DNA of 64,000 nucleotides from Syngnathus acus (lineage: Eukaryota; Chordata; Actinopteri; Syngnathiformes; Syngnathidae). Within the stretch, counting starts at the first letter, position 1. Each line of letters starts with the position of its first letter. The notes under the pieces were generated by a model. It worked only from the letters and a program-made list of their open reading frames with translations. It made no database searches and was not told the origin of the DNA. The position numbers and the translations under genes are program-made. Positions 42,469 through 64,000 of this stretch are shown here, piece by piece. Where the stretch lies: the NCBI RefSeq assembly GCF_901709675.1, contig NC_051103.1, positions 5,317,501 to 5,381,500 on the forward strand. Reading direction: 5' to 3'.

Positions 42469-43359
42469 CGCGTAAATGCACAAATTTTACATGTTTCACA
42501 ATATTAAGCTTGAGTGGGCATGTCACCTGTTTGGGGTTAAGCCCCTCCCACAGGACGCAATTATCACTTTTTTGTCTTCGATAATTGCGCATTCTTCAGG
42601 CGCTTGGAAAATTGCACTTGTTGACTATCTGCTGGTGGTATGTCAATAAAATCTCCACAATTTGACACATCGCAGAGCAGTGCTTTGATCGGACAATGAG
42701 GCACTCTAGTCAAATAAAAATGTTTATGAGGAAAATGTTTCTGCGCAAAAGCAACCGGTTTGGGTTACAAATGATTATAGCTGGGAGGAAAATGCAGACA
42801 GTCCTCTCCAAGTTCCCTTTTCACGAAGTCAAGGTGTGCTCAAGAATTTCATTTTTGGAATGTTGCATTCTTTCACACGGTGGTGGGGAAGCTGTGCGAG
42901 CACTTGATCTGGCCGCCAAGCAATTCTGGAAACAAATCTAATAATAATAATCATGCATCTTATTTACATTACACTTTTCTGGACACTAAAAAAATACTTT
43001 GTGCAAGTAAACGTATATTTGAACACAAACGTACGCCATACTGCACAGCGTTGATGCAAATACTGCCGTCACGGCTTTAGCGCCGTCTTGTGGCATTTGT
43101 CGGTATTACAAAAACAGCACAGAATATGCAAAAAGTACTACTTCAACAGGTAAGTTCCACAATAATAACATCAGTTATGTTTATTATAGAACACTTATCA
43201 AATTCATGAGGACAGGTAACAAATGTTTAAAACAGCTGAATGCAAAATAAAAAAGTGATTTCTTTTTTGTAAAAACTCTCAGCAAGGTTGGAGATCTGAC
43301 TTTGGTCTTTAAAAGAGAGGAATGTGTTGAATGTAAAAACATTTGTAAAAAAAAAAAGA
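42469..43359. other. Intergenic region between polyserase and vkorc1
   Basis: Contains the polyserase promoter side and the vkorc1 3' UTR. No coding sequence recognised. AT-rich, with TTTATT (minus-strand AATAAA) near 43179. Confidence 0.4.
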
Positions 43360-44348
43360 TTATCCCGCCTTCGCCTTCTTCCCTTCAATGGCGCTCCTTC
43401 GCTTGAGGTTGGTATAGAGCAAGGCAAAGTTTACGATGTACGTTGACACGCACACCATACAGAAATCTCCCAGGACAAAAGCCAGAATGGAGGCCAGGTA
43501 GAGTGAGCCGGCCACAGACACCCAGGAGGAGAACACCAATAACAGAGCGGCTTTTTTGGACAGGGTAAGACCTGGGACAAAAACAAACGTTTTGGAAGAA
43601 TATTTTTAAAAAGATGTATACTAGCATAACAATAAAACAAAATAAACCAGATACTGCATTTGATTCAACTAGAAATTCAACCAGACTATTTATCACAGTG
43701 CAGTTATAAAAATATAACATTCCAACTATTGTAGTGAATTGAGCTGGAATGCAAACCAAAATTCAAGTTTCCGCTTTTTGTTGTTGTTGCTTTTACAACC
43801 GCACACAATATCTGTAGTCTGTCATTTGGAGGAGGCAAACTTACCCAAGCCAAACTGCAAAGTGTAAAATACGATTCCAAGAAGACTGTTTGGTTGATTC
43901 AGAGGGCTATCTTGGGCAACAAAGAACTGGACCAAGCCAAAGCCACGACCCCATCTGTGAAAAGATAAAGAAATTCACAAAGGTTAAAAAAAAAGAAAAA
44001 ACATGCATGATCTGAATTTGAAGTCCCCCATGAGAGTGGGGGCTGCAAAACGTGGCACCGAAAGGGGGAATGGGCGGATTACGGCTATTGAGTTGAAACC
44101 TCCAACACGGCATCTCAGTGGTTTATCATACGCGGAAAAAAATGCAATAAAAACAACAAACAGTACCTGGATGTGAAAACTTTGGAGCAGCTGACCGACT
44201 CTCCTAAATCGCACATCGCTCTGTAGTTGGGGTCGTGCTCGCGGGACAACTCCACGTGAAGAGCGTAAACGGACAAAATCATACCAAAGACGCACAAAAG
44301 CACGCGCACTGTCCTCTCCCATTTGGGCAAGGCTGCTGTTGATACCAT
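43360..44348 (-). CDS. vkorc1: Vitamin K epoxide reductase complex subunit 1
   Basis: ER membrane enzyme that regenerates vitamin K hydroquinone for gamma-carboxylation of clotting factors. Three exons (read downward) 44167-44348, 43845-43954, 43571-43360 give 504 nt, 167 aa (human VKORC1 163 aa). The start [19 protein letters not shown] leads to the first membrane helix. The loop cysteines appear in [14 protein letters not shown], followed by [10 protein letters not shown] and NQPNS. The active-site CxxC is in [10 protein letters not shown], and the tail is lysine-rich ([14 protein letters not shown]), an ER-retention-like end. Closer to VKORC1 than VKORC1L1 at the N-terminus and loop. It sits next to the polyserase, as VKORC1 lies near PRSS genes in mammals. 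Confidence 0.94.
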
Positions 44349-49635
<5,287 letters not shown>

Positions 49636-50142
49636 CGCAATGCTCGCGTTTGTTTGAATGTAGACATTTCCTGATTGAATTTCAAAGTAGCTTTAGTTTT
49701 GTGTTCTGTATTACTTAGTTTATTTCTACGTTGGTCTACTAGACCTGAAAACACAAAATCAACTGTCAGCCTGTGAATGTTAATGACTGATTAAAATGTA
49801 AGTTTTCTATTTAAAAAAGTCTGCATGCAGTCTTTTATCTTCTGAGACAAAACTAATTGAAATATATGTGTGGGTTACGTTTTTTTTTTTTTGTTTAAAT
49901 CAGATTTGAAAATGTGCTTGTTTCTAGCCCATAAATCAGATTTATTACCAATCCAAAATTAACACAGCTCAGTCACCATTTCAAGTACAAACATATCAAA
50001 AACATTTGCTATCACAGCTACTACGAACTTTAAAAATTATATTTCATTTCTTGATGCATATATATGATCACATGAGTAAAGGGAATTTCTTCATTTGGCC
50101 CGGTTTTTACTTTTCCAAAAATCATATTTATCATAAGTGTAC
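49636..50142. other. Convergent 3' regions of mapk7 and the prostasin-like protease
   Basis: AT-rich, with no coding sequence. It holds the mapk7 3' UTR and the 3' UTR of the minus-strand protease. Confidence 0.5.
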
Positions 50143-51891
<1,749 letters not shown>

Positions 51892-54800
51892 TTTCCCGTG
51901 TTTTCTGTCTCAAATTGTAGTGCAGCTCACAAAAACAAAATTCAAACAGCACAGGCGTCGAAAGTACTTAAAATCCGAGGCAAATGGCGTTCGAGCACGA
52001 CGACCTTCCCCACCTTGGTTACCGTTCAACAAGAAATTGATGTCATTTGTTTGAAGGATAAATCCAGGATAAATGATAAGCTCCGGTTTTGTTTGCTTTG
52101 TCTCCTACCGTAGTAAACTCGAGTAACGGGTTCAAACTGAAGCGGTTTCGGCCACATTCCAAACTAAAAAGTGTTAGCGGCGGCTAATGGATACCTGCTC
52201 AGCGTGAGCTACGGACCAATAAAAAGGCAGAATGAGAGCCCACCTGAGCCAATGGCATTTCAGGAATGTAACCGGAAGTCGCAGACTCCGAAATTAATCG
52301 AACGTGATAAATAATAATAATAATAATAATAACAATAATAATAACAATAATAATAATAATCTGTGATAAATAGAAAAAAAAACTCATTTGACAAAATGAA
52401 TCAGTTGTATTGTTCTTAATCACATTTCGGATTTAGAAATGGGTGGCTAACCTGTCATTATGGTTGCAACTAAGAAAAACCCTGTAATGTTTTCAGTGAC
52501 ATTACAACCAGCATTTTGCTAGTAATTGTCCAACTATTGCATCCTAAATCTGTCTGGGTGGGCTTTGGTCAAAGAAAAACAACATTTAACAATTTTGCTC
52601 CACATTTGTCTGCGGGTCACTTCATTTATTCACATGACACAGAATGCTTATTTCTTCTGTCTATCTTTAAAGCTGTCTGTCTGTCTCTCTCTTTCTCTCT
52701 TTTGCTCTCCTGGCCCTCTCCCTCGCTTGCTGGCTCTCCAGGCCCTCAGGCAGTGTGTCTAGTTTCACAGAGCAATTGAAGGTGACAGGGACAGAGAGAG
52801 AGGGAGAGGGAGGGAGGGACAGGGGGAGGACACATCACACTGTGGCCTGCGGCTACACAACAGTAGCGGAAGAGCAAGAGATGGAGGTGGGTGGGATGGT
52901 GGGAGGGGGGACCAAAGGAAAAGCGAGTCCTCATAGGGAATTCCATAAACAGGTAAATAACACAACAAGTTGGAATTAGCGTGCCACGTGGCCACAGGTG
53001 AGCTGTTGGAGCCTTGACGTGCATGCTCGTCCAACCTATTCCTCATTATGTATGTAATGCATTTCAGGGGCCAGCCAGTCAGTAAGCGCAATTATAATGC
53101 ACTCCCGTTTGTTTTTATTTTAACGTCTTGATGAATATTTGTCATGGCATCGTAACCATGGCGACTGCCTCCACACGCACACATTGCCCTCCCCTCCTCG
53201 CGTCCGCCCCCCTCCCTTTCTGCATCCCCCCTCCGGTGCCGAAAAAGCAAGGGATGGTGAGGGGGGAGAGAGAGAGAGAGGTGACAGGAATGAACTAACA
53301 AGATGCACTAAAAAAAAAAAAAAAAAAAAAAAGCATGTCCCGGAGCTACATGAATCTTTGCAGCGAAGCACGCGCCGTCACACACACTCACACGCTCACA
53401 CATTATTGCACTCAGCACATAGGGATCACATAGGTTAGGCCACATTCCAACAACTGGAACACAATAGGATGCAGCAATGATTTTAGAAAGAGTGTTGGGC
53501 TATTCAACCACTCTTTACTTTTTATTGATCCAACTGCCGCGAAAAACTTAAATCTCCACACCAGTCCAATATTGCATTAATTTATGTCACACACACATTT
53601 CTTGATATAAAGGAAAATATACAATATTATTAACAAGCACATTTGTATTTTTGTTGTTGACATGCCAACACATTGGACATTTATGCTGTAAGGCCAACAC
53701 ACTGGCAGAACGAGAGGGCACTGCCCCCCTGAAATATGTCAGGTGCGAGGCCAGTTAATTGACTTTTTGAGTATTTTACAATATTTTTGGAAATCATGCC
53801 ACATTTCTACCCATCCCCTGTAGGGAACACATAATTGAAGATTTTGTTTCGATATTTTTTTGTTTTGAAAAAAAATCCTAGCTCTGCCAAGTGGGCTAAC
53901 AATATAACTACTGAGTTGCTAATAAATCGAGTTAGGACTCGGTTTGCTTTTTGAGCACAGAAAACCTTAAGGTACAATTTATACTAACCCATCCCATAGG
54001 CCTAATTATTCTGCAGGTATATTCCCTTTATGGAAAAGTCAAGTGGCAGGGGAATAACAGTTCAATGGGTTCTGTACAATGTTGGACCTTATTATTTGTT
54101 TCTATAATTTAACAGAGGCACTTACAATATAATTTAAGAGTGGTTTAAGTGAGTAATTGAGAAAGAGGTGGAAGAGAGCAGCGATTGGGGGCGGTGGAGG
54201 CGGCGAAAGAATAGGCGAGTATGAACGAGAGAGGGAGCGACAGAGAGAAAGGGAGCGCAAAGTCTTGTCAACCGGAAATAAAACAAGCTGGCACACCCTC
54301 CCCATCGCCGAGCCCCTGCACCCACCCCAAAGTCACATACTTCCTCTTGGCTCCCTCCATCTCCAGCTTCTGCCTCCATCTTCCAGCAAAGAGATATATT
54401 TAAAGCACGCTTCCTGCCGCAATCATGCCGTCATACCTGCGTCATTCGTCGCACCTCGTGTCACGTTTGGGTTTGCGTGCATGTGTTTGAAGTAATATCA
54501 TGGTAAAAGGTTTTTGTTTGATTTCAAAAGATAATTATGGAGTGACAACGTTGCTTTTTGGCTTCCACCGTTTCTTTGTTTAATAAAAACGTTGCACACT
54601 AGGCCCCAAAATGGCTTTTTTTTTTTTTAAACAGATGTTTTTAAGTCAACTTTTTTAATATCTTTCTTTTTTCGAGTCAGCTTAGGTTATTAGCACTTTG
54701 AGATTCCTCCGAATATAAAGTGCGTTATAAATATAATTTATTATTATTATTATTATTCGAATTAGGTGACACCAGGCACTCCGCAACAACAAGGCCCAAA

Positions 54801-55191
54801 CATACAGAATATGTTTGTTTTTATTTTGAAATTCATTCATTTCACAAATAATTTACAGAATGATTTGATTCGACTTGAACAAGCCACTTTTTGGGTGAAT
54901 TTATCAAAATATTCCATTGGCATTAGTCAGATGGTTTCAAAAACGATCACCGGCCTGCATGTCAAAAATAAAAATGATCTCTTCAGTCAATAATATATTT
55001 TTTTATCTTCAGATTGGAATTCCTTGGTGTGTTTTATTTCTCTCATGGTCTCCATCTCTCCATTATGTGCGCCTCATGCTGGACTCTGTATGTGTGCGCC
55101 TCCCCTCCTCCTCTCCCTGGCATTAAGTTCAAACTTGACACTGATGTTGACTCACTTTGTCACCCCTCGGTGGCCCTCTGCCTCCCTTCCC

Positions 55192-55241
<50 letters not shown>

Positions 55242-56220
55242 CACCGCTGCGAGGACAAGAGCGCCCGCAGACGCGTTTCACCCCCCCCCCACCGCCCCCT
55301 CCACCTCTTTCTCTCTGTCGCTCCCTCCATCTCTCTCCTCCACAGTCGCCTTTACGCGCAGGGTATTGTCAACAAAGCTGGAGAGCGAGGGACGAGGGGT
55401 GAACAGGGGGAATCGAGGTACGCGGGACCCCCGCCGTCAACGCACCTTGACGCTCTGTAAGTTGAAGTTGACTTTTTTTCTTGCTTCATTTCATATCGCT
55501 GCCGTCGGGAGAACGGCGGTTTTCCAAGGGGCTCGCCGTCGGGGCGGCTGACCTGTGACCTGTCGCTGGAAAGTCAGTTGCACTTTCTTGCGCAAGCCTC
55601 CTGAAAAAGAAGGAAAAAATATGAAGAGAGAGAAATGAGGATGAAGAATATGGTCCGAGGACGGAATTTGGACGATAAAATCCGAGTGTCGACTTTTTAG
55701 CTGTTAGCAATTACAGCGGGAGTTATGGTAGAATAATTCCATACTAAATTGTTAAACTTCCCTTTTTTGTGCCGTGTGTGTCAGCATCCTAATTCAGCAT
55801 CTTCCCATATACGTGTGCGCGCCTACATGCTCGACGTTATCAGCAAAGCTAAAAGCGAGTAGCATAATAAATGTCCCGACCCTCAGAGTGGCTTCTAATG
55901 TAGCCGGGCTCCCAAAGGTATACGTGCATTCCAATGTATAACACACACACGCACACACACGACGACAGGCGGCATGTAACTAACTCCATTTCTGTCTGTC
56001 ATCATGAGGCTAATTCGCCACAATGCCGGCCATGTGTGAACTCATGCGATATCAACCCCTCCTTCTTTGCCTCCTCCTCCTTCCTTCCTCACTCCTTCCC
56101 TCAGGAGGACCAAGAGGTGGAGGATCGAAAGACGGCGCCAGGATCCCAAAGTGACAGTAAACAGGGGCGAGCACGCACGACTGCCGCCTTGCTCTTCATG
56201 CTGCTCGGGACGCTTGGAGT
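51892..56220. other. Gene desert upstream of pax6.2 (repeats and possible enhancers)
   Basis: 4.3 kb with no recognised coding exon and no paired-box sequence in either strand. Microsatellites occur at 52305-52365 (TAA/AAC type), 52675-52700 (CT), 52790-52830 (GA), 53265-53285 (GA), 54740-54758 (ATT) and 55195-55240 (CT). A retroposon-like tail (GTGCGTTATAAATATAA then ATT repeats) is at about 54665-54760. The remaining unique sequence is where pax6.2 promoter and retinal enhancers would be sought. Confidence 0.45.
55195..55240. repeat. (CT)n microsatellite
   Basis: An uninterrupted CT run of about 22 units, with further CT-rich sequence to 55345. Confidence 0.95.
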
Positions 56221-58887
<2,667 letters not shown>

Positions 58888-60356
58888 ACCGGCACAAAAG
58901 AAGACAGAATAAAAACAAGGGTTAACAGAGGACTGAGCTTTCCAAAACAAGCCGAAGAACCTGATACGCATCAAATGTTTACAAACGTATTCAAGAGCAG
59001 CTTTGGTGACACTTGACGATACTCTACTGCTTATTTCCGTAGTGTATCGTGAAGTACAATCACAGAGGTTACAACTCCACACTCATTTGGCTTCAGGTTA
59101 ATTGAGAAAACAAAAACAAAGGCTCCATTTTAACATTTTGCTCAGACTGCGTGTTTCTGTACATACAACCGAGTATGATCTTTTGTCAGATGTTATTGGA
59201 AGGGAAAGAATGTAGCATTTTATGCTAATTCCTTCAAAATATGGTTAAACATGCAGATGTGACAGGGATTTCTATACCAAAAAAAAAAAAAATCAGGTGA
59301 AGGAAGAAAAAGTTTTATATCACTAGAGAAGCTTCCGGAAGCTGCTGACAATCAAACTGCCTGCATGTACTTCAGGTTGACAATCAAAGCAAGGCAGAGA
59401 GGAAATACTGTGAAACGATACCGCAACATCACGATGGCAACATTAGAAACTGTGCATGACCAAACGTAACCACGAGACAATCAGCCACATCGGGAAATGT
59501 TCTGCTCTCATCTGACTGCCGGAGCATCTGACGCCCCATTGTCTTTGCAATCTTATTTATTTGTCTTTTCACTTCACGGGTCCTCGGTGTCGTTTCTGTT
59601 TGCTGTGTGTGTTGTGTTAGCGCTGTTTAGATGCCAACCCTTTTTTGTGAAGGCCTTGGATCCCTTTAATGAAAATAAAACTGTGCGTCATCCATGCCGG
59701 TTCTACGCTCTTCATTGACGGGGTTCGGACATATATGACGGAAATTGGCGTACCATTAGCGAGACGGGATAGGATTGTGTGCTAATGGCATGCATGACTC
59801 ACACAGGACCCCTGAGGATGAAGAGGAATTAAAGATGAGGAGGAAGTTGGAGGGGGGGGATGAGAAAGCTAACACCGCGTATGCTAACGTACAGTAATGG
59901 GCCATTCCACTTAATGCAGCATCAGCAATTTGCCTCGGCCAAAGAGCGTCTAAGATATAAAGTTGATAATGGAAGGGGGAAAAAATTGGCAAGAATAAAG
60001 TTGTGCTCATTTTAAGGGAAGACACAAGAAAAGTGTCATTGTATTTTTCAAGACCAGAAGTCATGATGTAACAACTTGAATGATGCACTCATGGGTGGGG
60101 TGGGTTGTGGTTGTGGGGTGGGCCGTCCCAGCCCATACAAATTTGAGTCAGAGAGAGAGAGAGAGAGAGTAAGAGAGTGAGAGAGTGAGAGGGATGCTTT
60201 ATTGATCAAGCCCATCCTAGTCTCAAGAGAGCAGACTGAATCTTCAGAAGAAACCAAACGGTGAGCTTTGTTGTCTGTCTTGTGGGCTATTTGGGGGAGC
60301 AACCAAAAGGTTTCGAAAAAAAAAAAAAGTTAATAATTTGTGCTGCAGCTACTACG
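58888..60356. other. pax6.2 3' UTR and spacer to mmp25
   Basis: An AATAAA at 59674-59679 (GAAAATAAAACTG) would give a roughly 0.8-kb pax6.2 3' UTR. Beyond it lies a GA microsatellite at about 60150-60185. No coding exon seen. Confidence 0.55.
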
Positions 60357-63300
60357 ATGGAACTGCTTTGGATGCTTTTGACTTTGGCTGCGGGTACATC
60401 AGCGATGCCCGAGCAGTACAGCCGAGCAGTGGTGAGTGTTGAGATGTGGTGTAAATTCTATTTTGGGTGCAAAGCTGCTCACTTTTTAACAAACTCATGT
60501 GTTGTGTCAATCAAATTCTGCCATTTTACACCCCCCAAAATATTTCTATGACAAAAAAAAAGGTCATTTGAAAGAATACAACTGTGGTCGGTGGTTTCCT
60601 TACAACTGTACGCTGGTGGTGGCGCCGCACGGGGAAGGGAAGTTCTTGTTTCCAAATCACTTCGAAGAGATGTACATCTTTCCTGTTTTGACACAAATTT
60701 ATGAACACATCACAGCGATGTGTTTATTTCGCTCCTCGATTCACTTATAGTGACAGCCGAAGGCGTAACATTGCGCAACTCACTCACAAGCATGCAATAT
60801 TAATGAACAAATTCATAAACGTCATGCAATCACGTGAGAGAAAGGAAGTGAAATCAAACATATTGTTGTTTTTCCATATAGCGATATTTTGCTGTGGTAA
60901 TCATGTTAGGAGGAAACCGCACATGACTTCAGTTCCTCTTTGTCTTTGTTTTGCAGGATTGGTTGAGCAGGTATGGCTACCTCCCTCCGCCCGACCCCCG
61001 GACGAGTAAGCTGCAGTCCAAGGAGGGCATCGAGAAGGCCATACGGGTCATGCAAAGATTCGGCGGCGTGCGGGAAACCGGCGTGCTCGGTAGACAAGGA
61101 GATTAAGTCAAAAGTACTAAGCCAGTGCTAAGATCTCTTTCCAACCTGTAGATGATGAAACGCTGAAGCTCATGTCGACACCGCGATGCTCCCTTCCCGA
61201 TATTGTCGGGAGCGAGGACATGTTGAAGAAGAGAAGGAGGAGGAGAAGATATGCGCTGTCAGGTTTGAAGTGGCACAAGAGCGATCTGACATGGAGGTGT
61301 GTTTTCAAATTGAATGACCACAGCGCCATCTGCTGAGTCAGTCGGGGCACTGCCCAAGTTGCCCCAAATCTCAAGCGAGTGTCTTCCTTTGCAGCATCCA
61401 CAGCTACCCGTCGCCCACCCTCTCCCCGGGCCTGCCCTCAAATTTGGTGGAAGGCATCCTGACCCACGCCTTCAAAGCTTGGAGCGACGCCACCCCTTTG
61501 ACATTCCTCCAGCTGCCGGGCGGCGGCGGAAACCCGCCGAGCGGCGGTGACATCAGAGTGTCCTTCAACAGCTTACTGCACGATGACGGGTATCCCTTTG
61601 ACGGGCAAGGGGGCACCTTAGCCCACGCCTTCTTCCCCGGTAGAGACGAGGTGTCCGGTGACACGCATTTTGATGACCATGAAAGATGGAGCTATGGAGG
61701 TACAGCAACTTTCGTGCAAATTATAAATCGGTTGTCGAGATTCGACCATTTCTGCTTTCAGGGAACATCGACAGCACTACCGACTTGTTCACGGTGGCGG
61801 TACACGAGTTCGGCCACGCACTGGGCCTGTCGCATTCCTCCTCGGACCCCTCCATTATGAGGCCGTATTACCAGGGTCCCGTAGGAGACATCATCCACTA
61901 CCAGCTGGCCTTGGATGACAAACTGGCCATTCAGCAGCTTTATGGTTAGTCAGACTGAAAAAAAAAAATCTCTCTTGTGACTCTTCTTTGATTCGCAAAT
62001 GGTGGTCTCTAGTTAATTCCAGTGACTCATCAGATGATGAGGGGGCCCGGTCTAGACATGCCCGGGTTCTGCCTCAGGTGTTGCAGGTGCTCATTTTTAC
62101 CGTTTCAGCATTTAGCGTACATACATAAGTTCCTCTTTGTGTCTGTGAATTGTTTCGCAAAATATAGAATAGTGCTGACTTGTTGTTTTGTGACCACAAG
62201 TGTCATCTTGATCATGTGTTATATCTGATTCTCATCATAATGACTCACTGCCAAGTAGGTCTCCTCACCAACCAGATTGTAATAAATTGGTTTTCGTTTC
62301 TATTATAAAAACCGCCGACGCGTTACTTTTGAAATGACAAGGTGTTTGTATCCTGTGTTCCAACACGTTGACCAACCTTTGCTCTTCTACAGGCAGCAAG
62401 GAGGGGGAACGACCAGGAGGCGTCGACCCCAACCTCCCACGTTTGCCCAACCCACCTCCGACTAGACCGACAAGGCCGTGAGTTAAATTACAGCTACTGG
62501 TATTTGTTTCTGATTGCGCCCTCTTGTGGACGTCTTGCAAACTACTCCCAATGCAACTTCTCTGCTGTCTCAGGTCTGACCCTACCGTCCACAACCGTTG
62601 TCACGGGGGATTTGACGCAGTGGCCAACATCAGAGGGGAGGTCTTCTTCTTTAAAGGTAAAGATAAACCAAATTCCAAAAAATGCCCGCATGTGACGCTC
62701 ACGTCTGACAATAGGTGCTAATTTCTGGAGGACCACGCGAGACGGCTCACTGGTGTCCCTTAATCCGGCTCAGATCAAAAATTTTTGGATCGGACTTCCA
62801 CCGGGGACAAATAAGATTGACGCCGTGTACGAGAGAAAGAGCGACAATAGTATCATCTTCTTTATCGGTGAGAAGGTTAAGATTAAGTGGAGTCTAAGGC
62901 CAGCAAATATAAATAGCTGCCATTTTGAATCGGGTCGCTCCACTCTCAAACAGGATCTCAGTACTGGGTCTTCAAAGACACGGTGGCCATGAGCGGCTAT
63001 CCTCGCCCGCTCTCTGAATGGGGGATGAAACGCAAGAGCGGCACGTTAGTGGACAGAGTGGACGCCGCCTTCATCTGGGCCCATAACGGCAAGACCTACT
63101 TGTTCAGCCAAGGCGAGTTCTGGAGATTCGACGAGAGTCAGAAAGACCAGCAGGCGACCCGGCAGCCGGAGTCGGGCTATCCGCGTGACAACAGCCTGTG
63201 GACCGGAGTTCCTTCCTACATGGATGACATCATCAGCTGGGGAGAAGGTAACAACAAACATCTGGATAAACCGGTGGTTCCCAGCGTGGAGGAATTTAAG

Positions 63301-64000
63301 TACACTCAGATGCCACGATGGCGAGAACGTGACCAGAACTTTCTGTCCGACGATGGCGAGATAAGAAACCCTAACCCGACAAATTGTGCGTTGACTGTCT
63401 GTTGTGTGGCGTCAACTGATAACGACATAGCTCACATGACATATAGTATGGCGAAAATGAAGAAGAACACGTTGACAGTTCAACAAAGACATCGAAAAAC
63501 TTTACGCCAAATTGTTTCTACAATATGTTCTAGACCAGCGGTGTCAAACTCATTTTTTGTTGCGGGCCACATCGTAGTTATGGTTTCCCTCCTGGGGCTA
63601 TTAATGACAAAAAATAAGTTTAACAATTTTCAAATTTATTTTCAATGTGGTGTTTTAAAAAAAAAAAAAAACAATATCTCACTATTATTAAAAGGAAAGA
63701 CAATTTACAATTTCGGTATTTTAACAAGAAACATTGACACGAGTTGCCTTTGCCGGCCACATAAAATGATGTGGCGGGCCGGATCCGACCCCGGGGCCTC
63801 AGGTTTGACATCGATATTTTAGACGGCCCCACTCATTCATTTGTGGAGCATTAATTAAGCAGAAATAAATCATCTGTTTCTTCTCAGGGGACGCCTATTT
63901 CTTTAAGGACAACCACTATTGGGTGCTCAAAAGCGGAGGCATGAATCAAGACGTCGTGGAACCCAAATCCACCGCCGTGGACTGGCTGCGTTGTCCCGTA
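60357..64000 (+). CDS. mmp25: Matrix metalloproteinase 25 (MT6-MMP, leukolysin), 3' end outside window
   Basis: Exons 60357-60431, 60957-61089, 61152-61296, 61395-61699, 61762-61944, 62393-62477, 62574-62656, 62715-62867, 62954-63247 and 63888 onward. The signal peptide [16 protein letters not shown] precedes a prodomain beginning [12 protein letters not shown], with the cysteine switch PRCSLPD and a furin site of six arginines before YALSGLKW. The catalytic domain carries the structural calcium/zinc region ([26 protein letters not shown]) and the active-site [11 protein letters not shown] with SIMRP Met-turn. A proline-rich hinge and hemopexin blades ([40 protein letters not shown]) follow. 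[16 protein letters not shown] and RYALSG point to MMP25 over MMP17. Human MMP25 is GPI-anchored and made by neutrophils; the anchor region is beyond the window. Confidence 0.93.
63538..63818. mobile_element. hAT-like MITE in mmp25 intron
   Basis: Starts AGCGGTGTCAAACTCATTTT with GCGGGCCACAT and ends ATGTGGCGGGCCGG...GGCCTCAGGTTTGACATC. The ends form terminal inverted repeats (TGTCAAACTC / GGTTTGACA) of a ~280-bp non-autonomous element. It lies between the last two visible mmp25 exons and carries no gene. Confidence 0.75.

Noticed and set aside
52305-52365. Possible AT-rich origin or matrix element
   Set aside because: Plain TAA/AAC microsatellite; nothing else supports a function.
55014-55551. 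Overlapping Ser/Leu/Pro-rich ORFs on the plus strand
   Set aside because: They are generated by the CT microsatellite and CT-rich flanks; no splice structure or homology is seen.
63380-63820. Extension of mmp25 reading frame through 63248-63822
   Set aside because: The frame runs past a good splice donor (GAAG/GTAACA at 63248) into the MITE; hemopexin sequence resumes at 63888 after an acceptor.

Overview
The window comes from a vertebrate nuclear genome, almost certainly a ray-finned teleost with a compact genome. Genes are split into many small exons with canonical GT/AG introns, often only 70-150 bp long. The repeats (CA, TCAA, TAA and CT microsatellites, hAT-like MITE relics) are of fish type, and the gene set includes a paired-less pax6.2, a gene absent from mammals. 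I could build 14 protein-coding gene models. For 12 complete ones the summed exon lengths are divisible by three; prodh2 and mmp25 run off the window ends. No rRNA, tRNA or CRISPR array was seen.

Layout. 55-1264 (+): 3' end of prodh2. 2193-7463 (-): eif3c, 22 coding exons. 8211-11105 (-): an unrecognised 765-aa protein with internal repeats. 11476-13180 (-): a divergent TCF/LEF-type HMG-box factor. 13892-16775 (-): an acidic protein that I assign tentatively to apobr. 17797-23422 (-): a 13-exon immunoglobulin-superfamily gene with a transmembrane exon in the middle. 25880-27870 (+): a GPI-type serine protease. 28450-29897 (-): aldoa. 31825-38271 (+): a 29-exon beta2-partner (CD11-like) integrin alpha. 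38567-42468 (-): a three-domain polyserase. 43360-44348 (-): vkorc1. 45875-49635 (+): mapk7/ERK5. 50143-51891 (-): a prostasin/testisin-like protease. 56221-58887 (+): pax6.2. 60357 to beyond the window end (+): mmp25.

Several of these genes (EIF3C, APOBR, ALDOA, the CD11 integrins, VKORC1 and the PRSS8/PRSS36 proteases) lie together on human 16p11.2, so much of the window looks like a rearranged, compact version of that block. The genes do not form one pathway. Recurrent themes are leukocyte and cell-surface biology (integrin alpha, Ig receptor, GPI-anchored proteases, mmp25) and housekeeping functions (translation initiation, glycolysis, vitamin K cycle, MAP kinase).

The least familiar element is the 900-aa Ig gene. 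Three conventional glycosylated Ig domains and a membrane span are followed, in the same all-phase-1 reading frame, by further Ig-like modules predicted to lie in the cytosol. Most of these lack the canonical cysteine pair. Other points of interest are a polyserase with graded loss of catalytic residues, a 432-bp intragenic tandem duplication, a perfect 24-bp hairpin in a promoter, and the divergent TCF/LEF-like factor.
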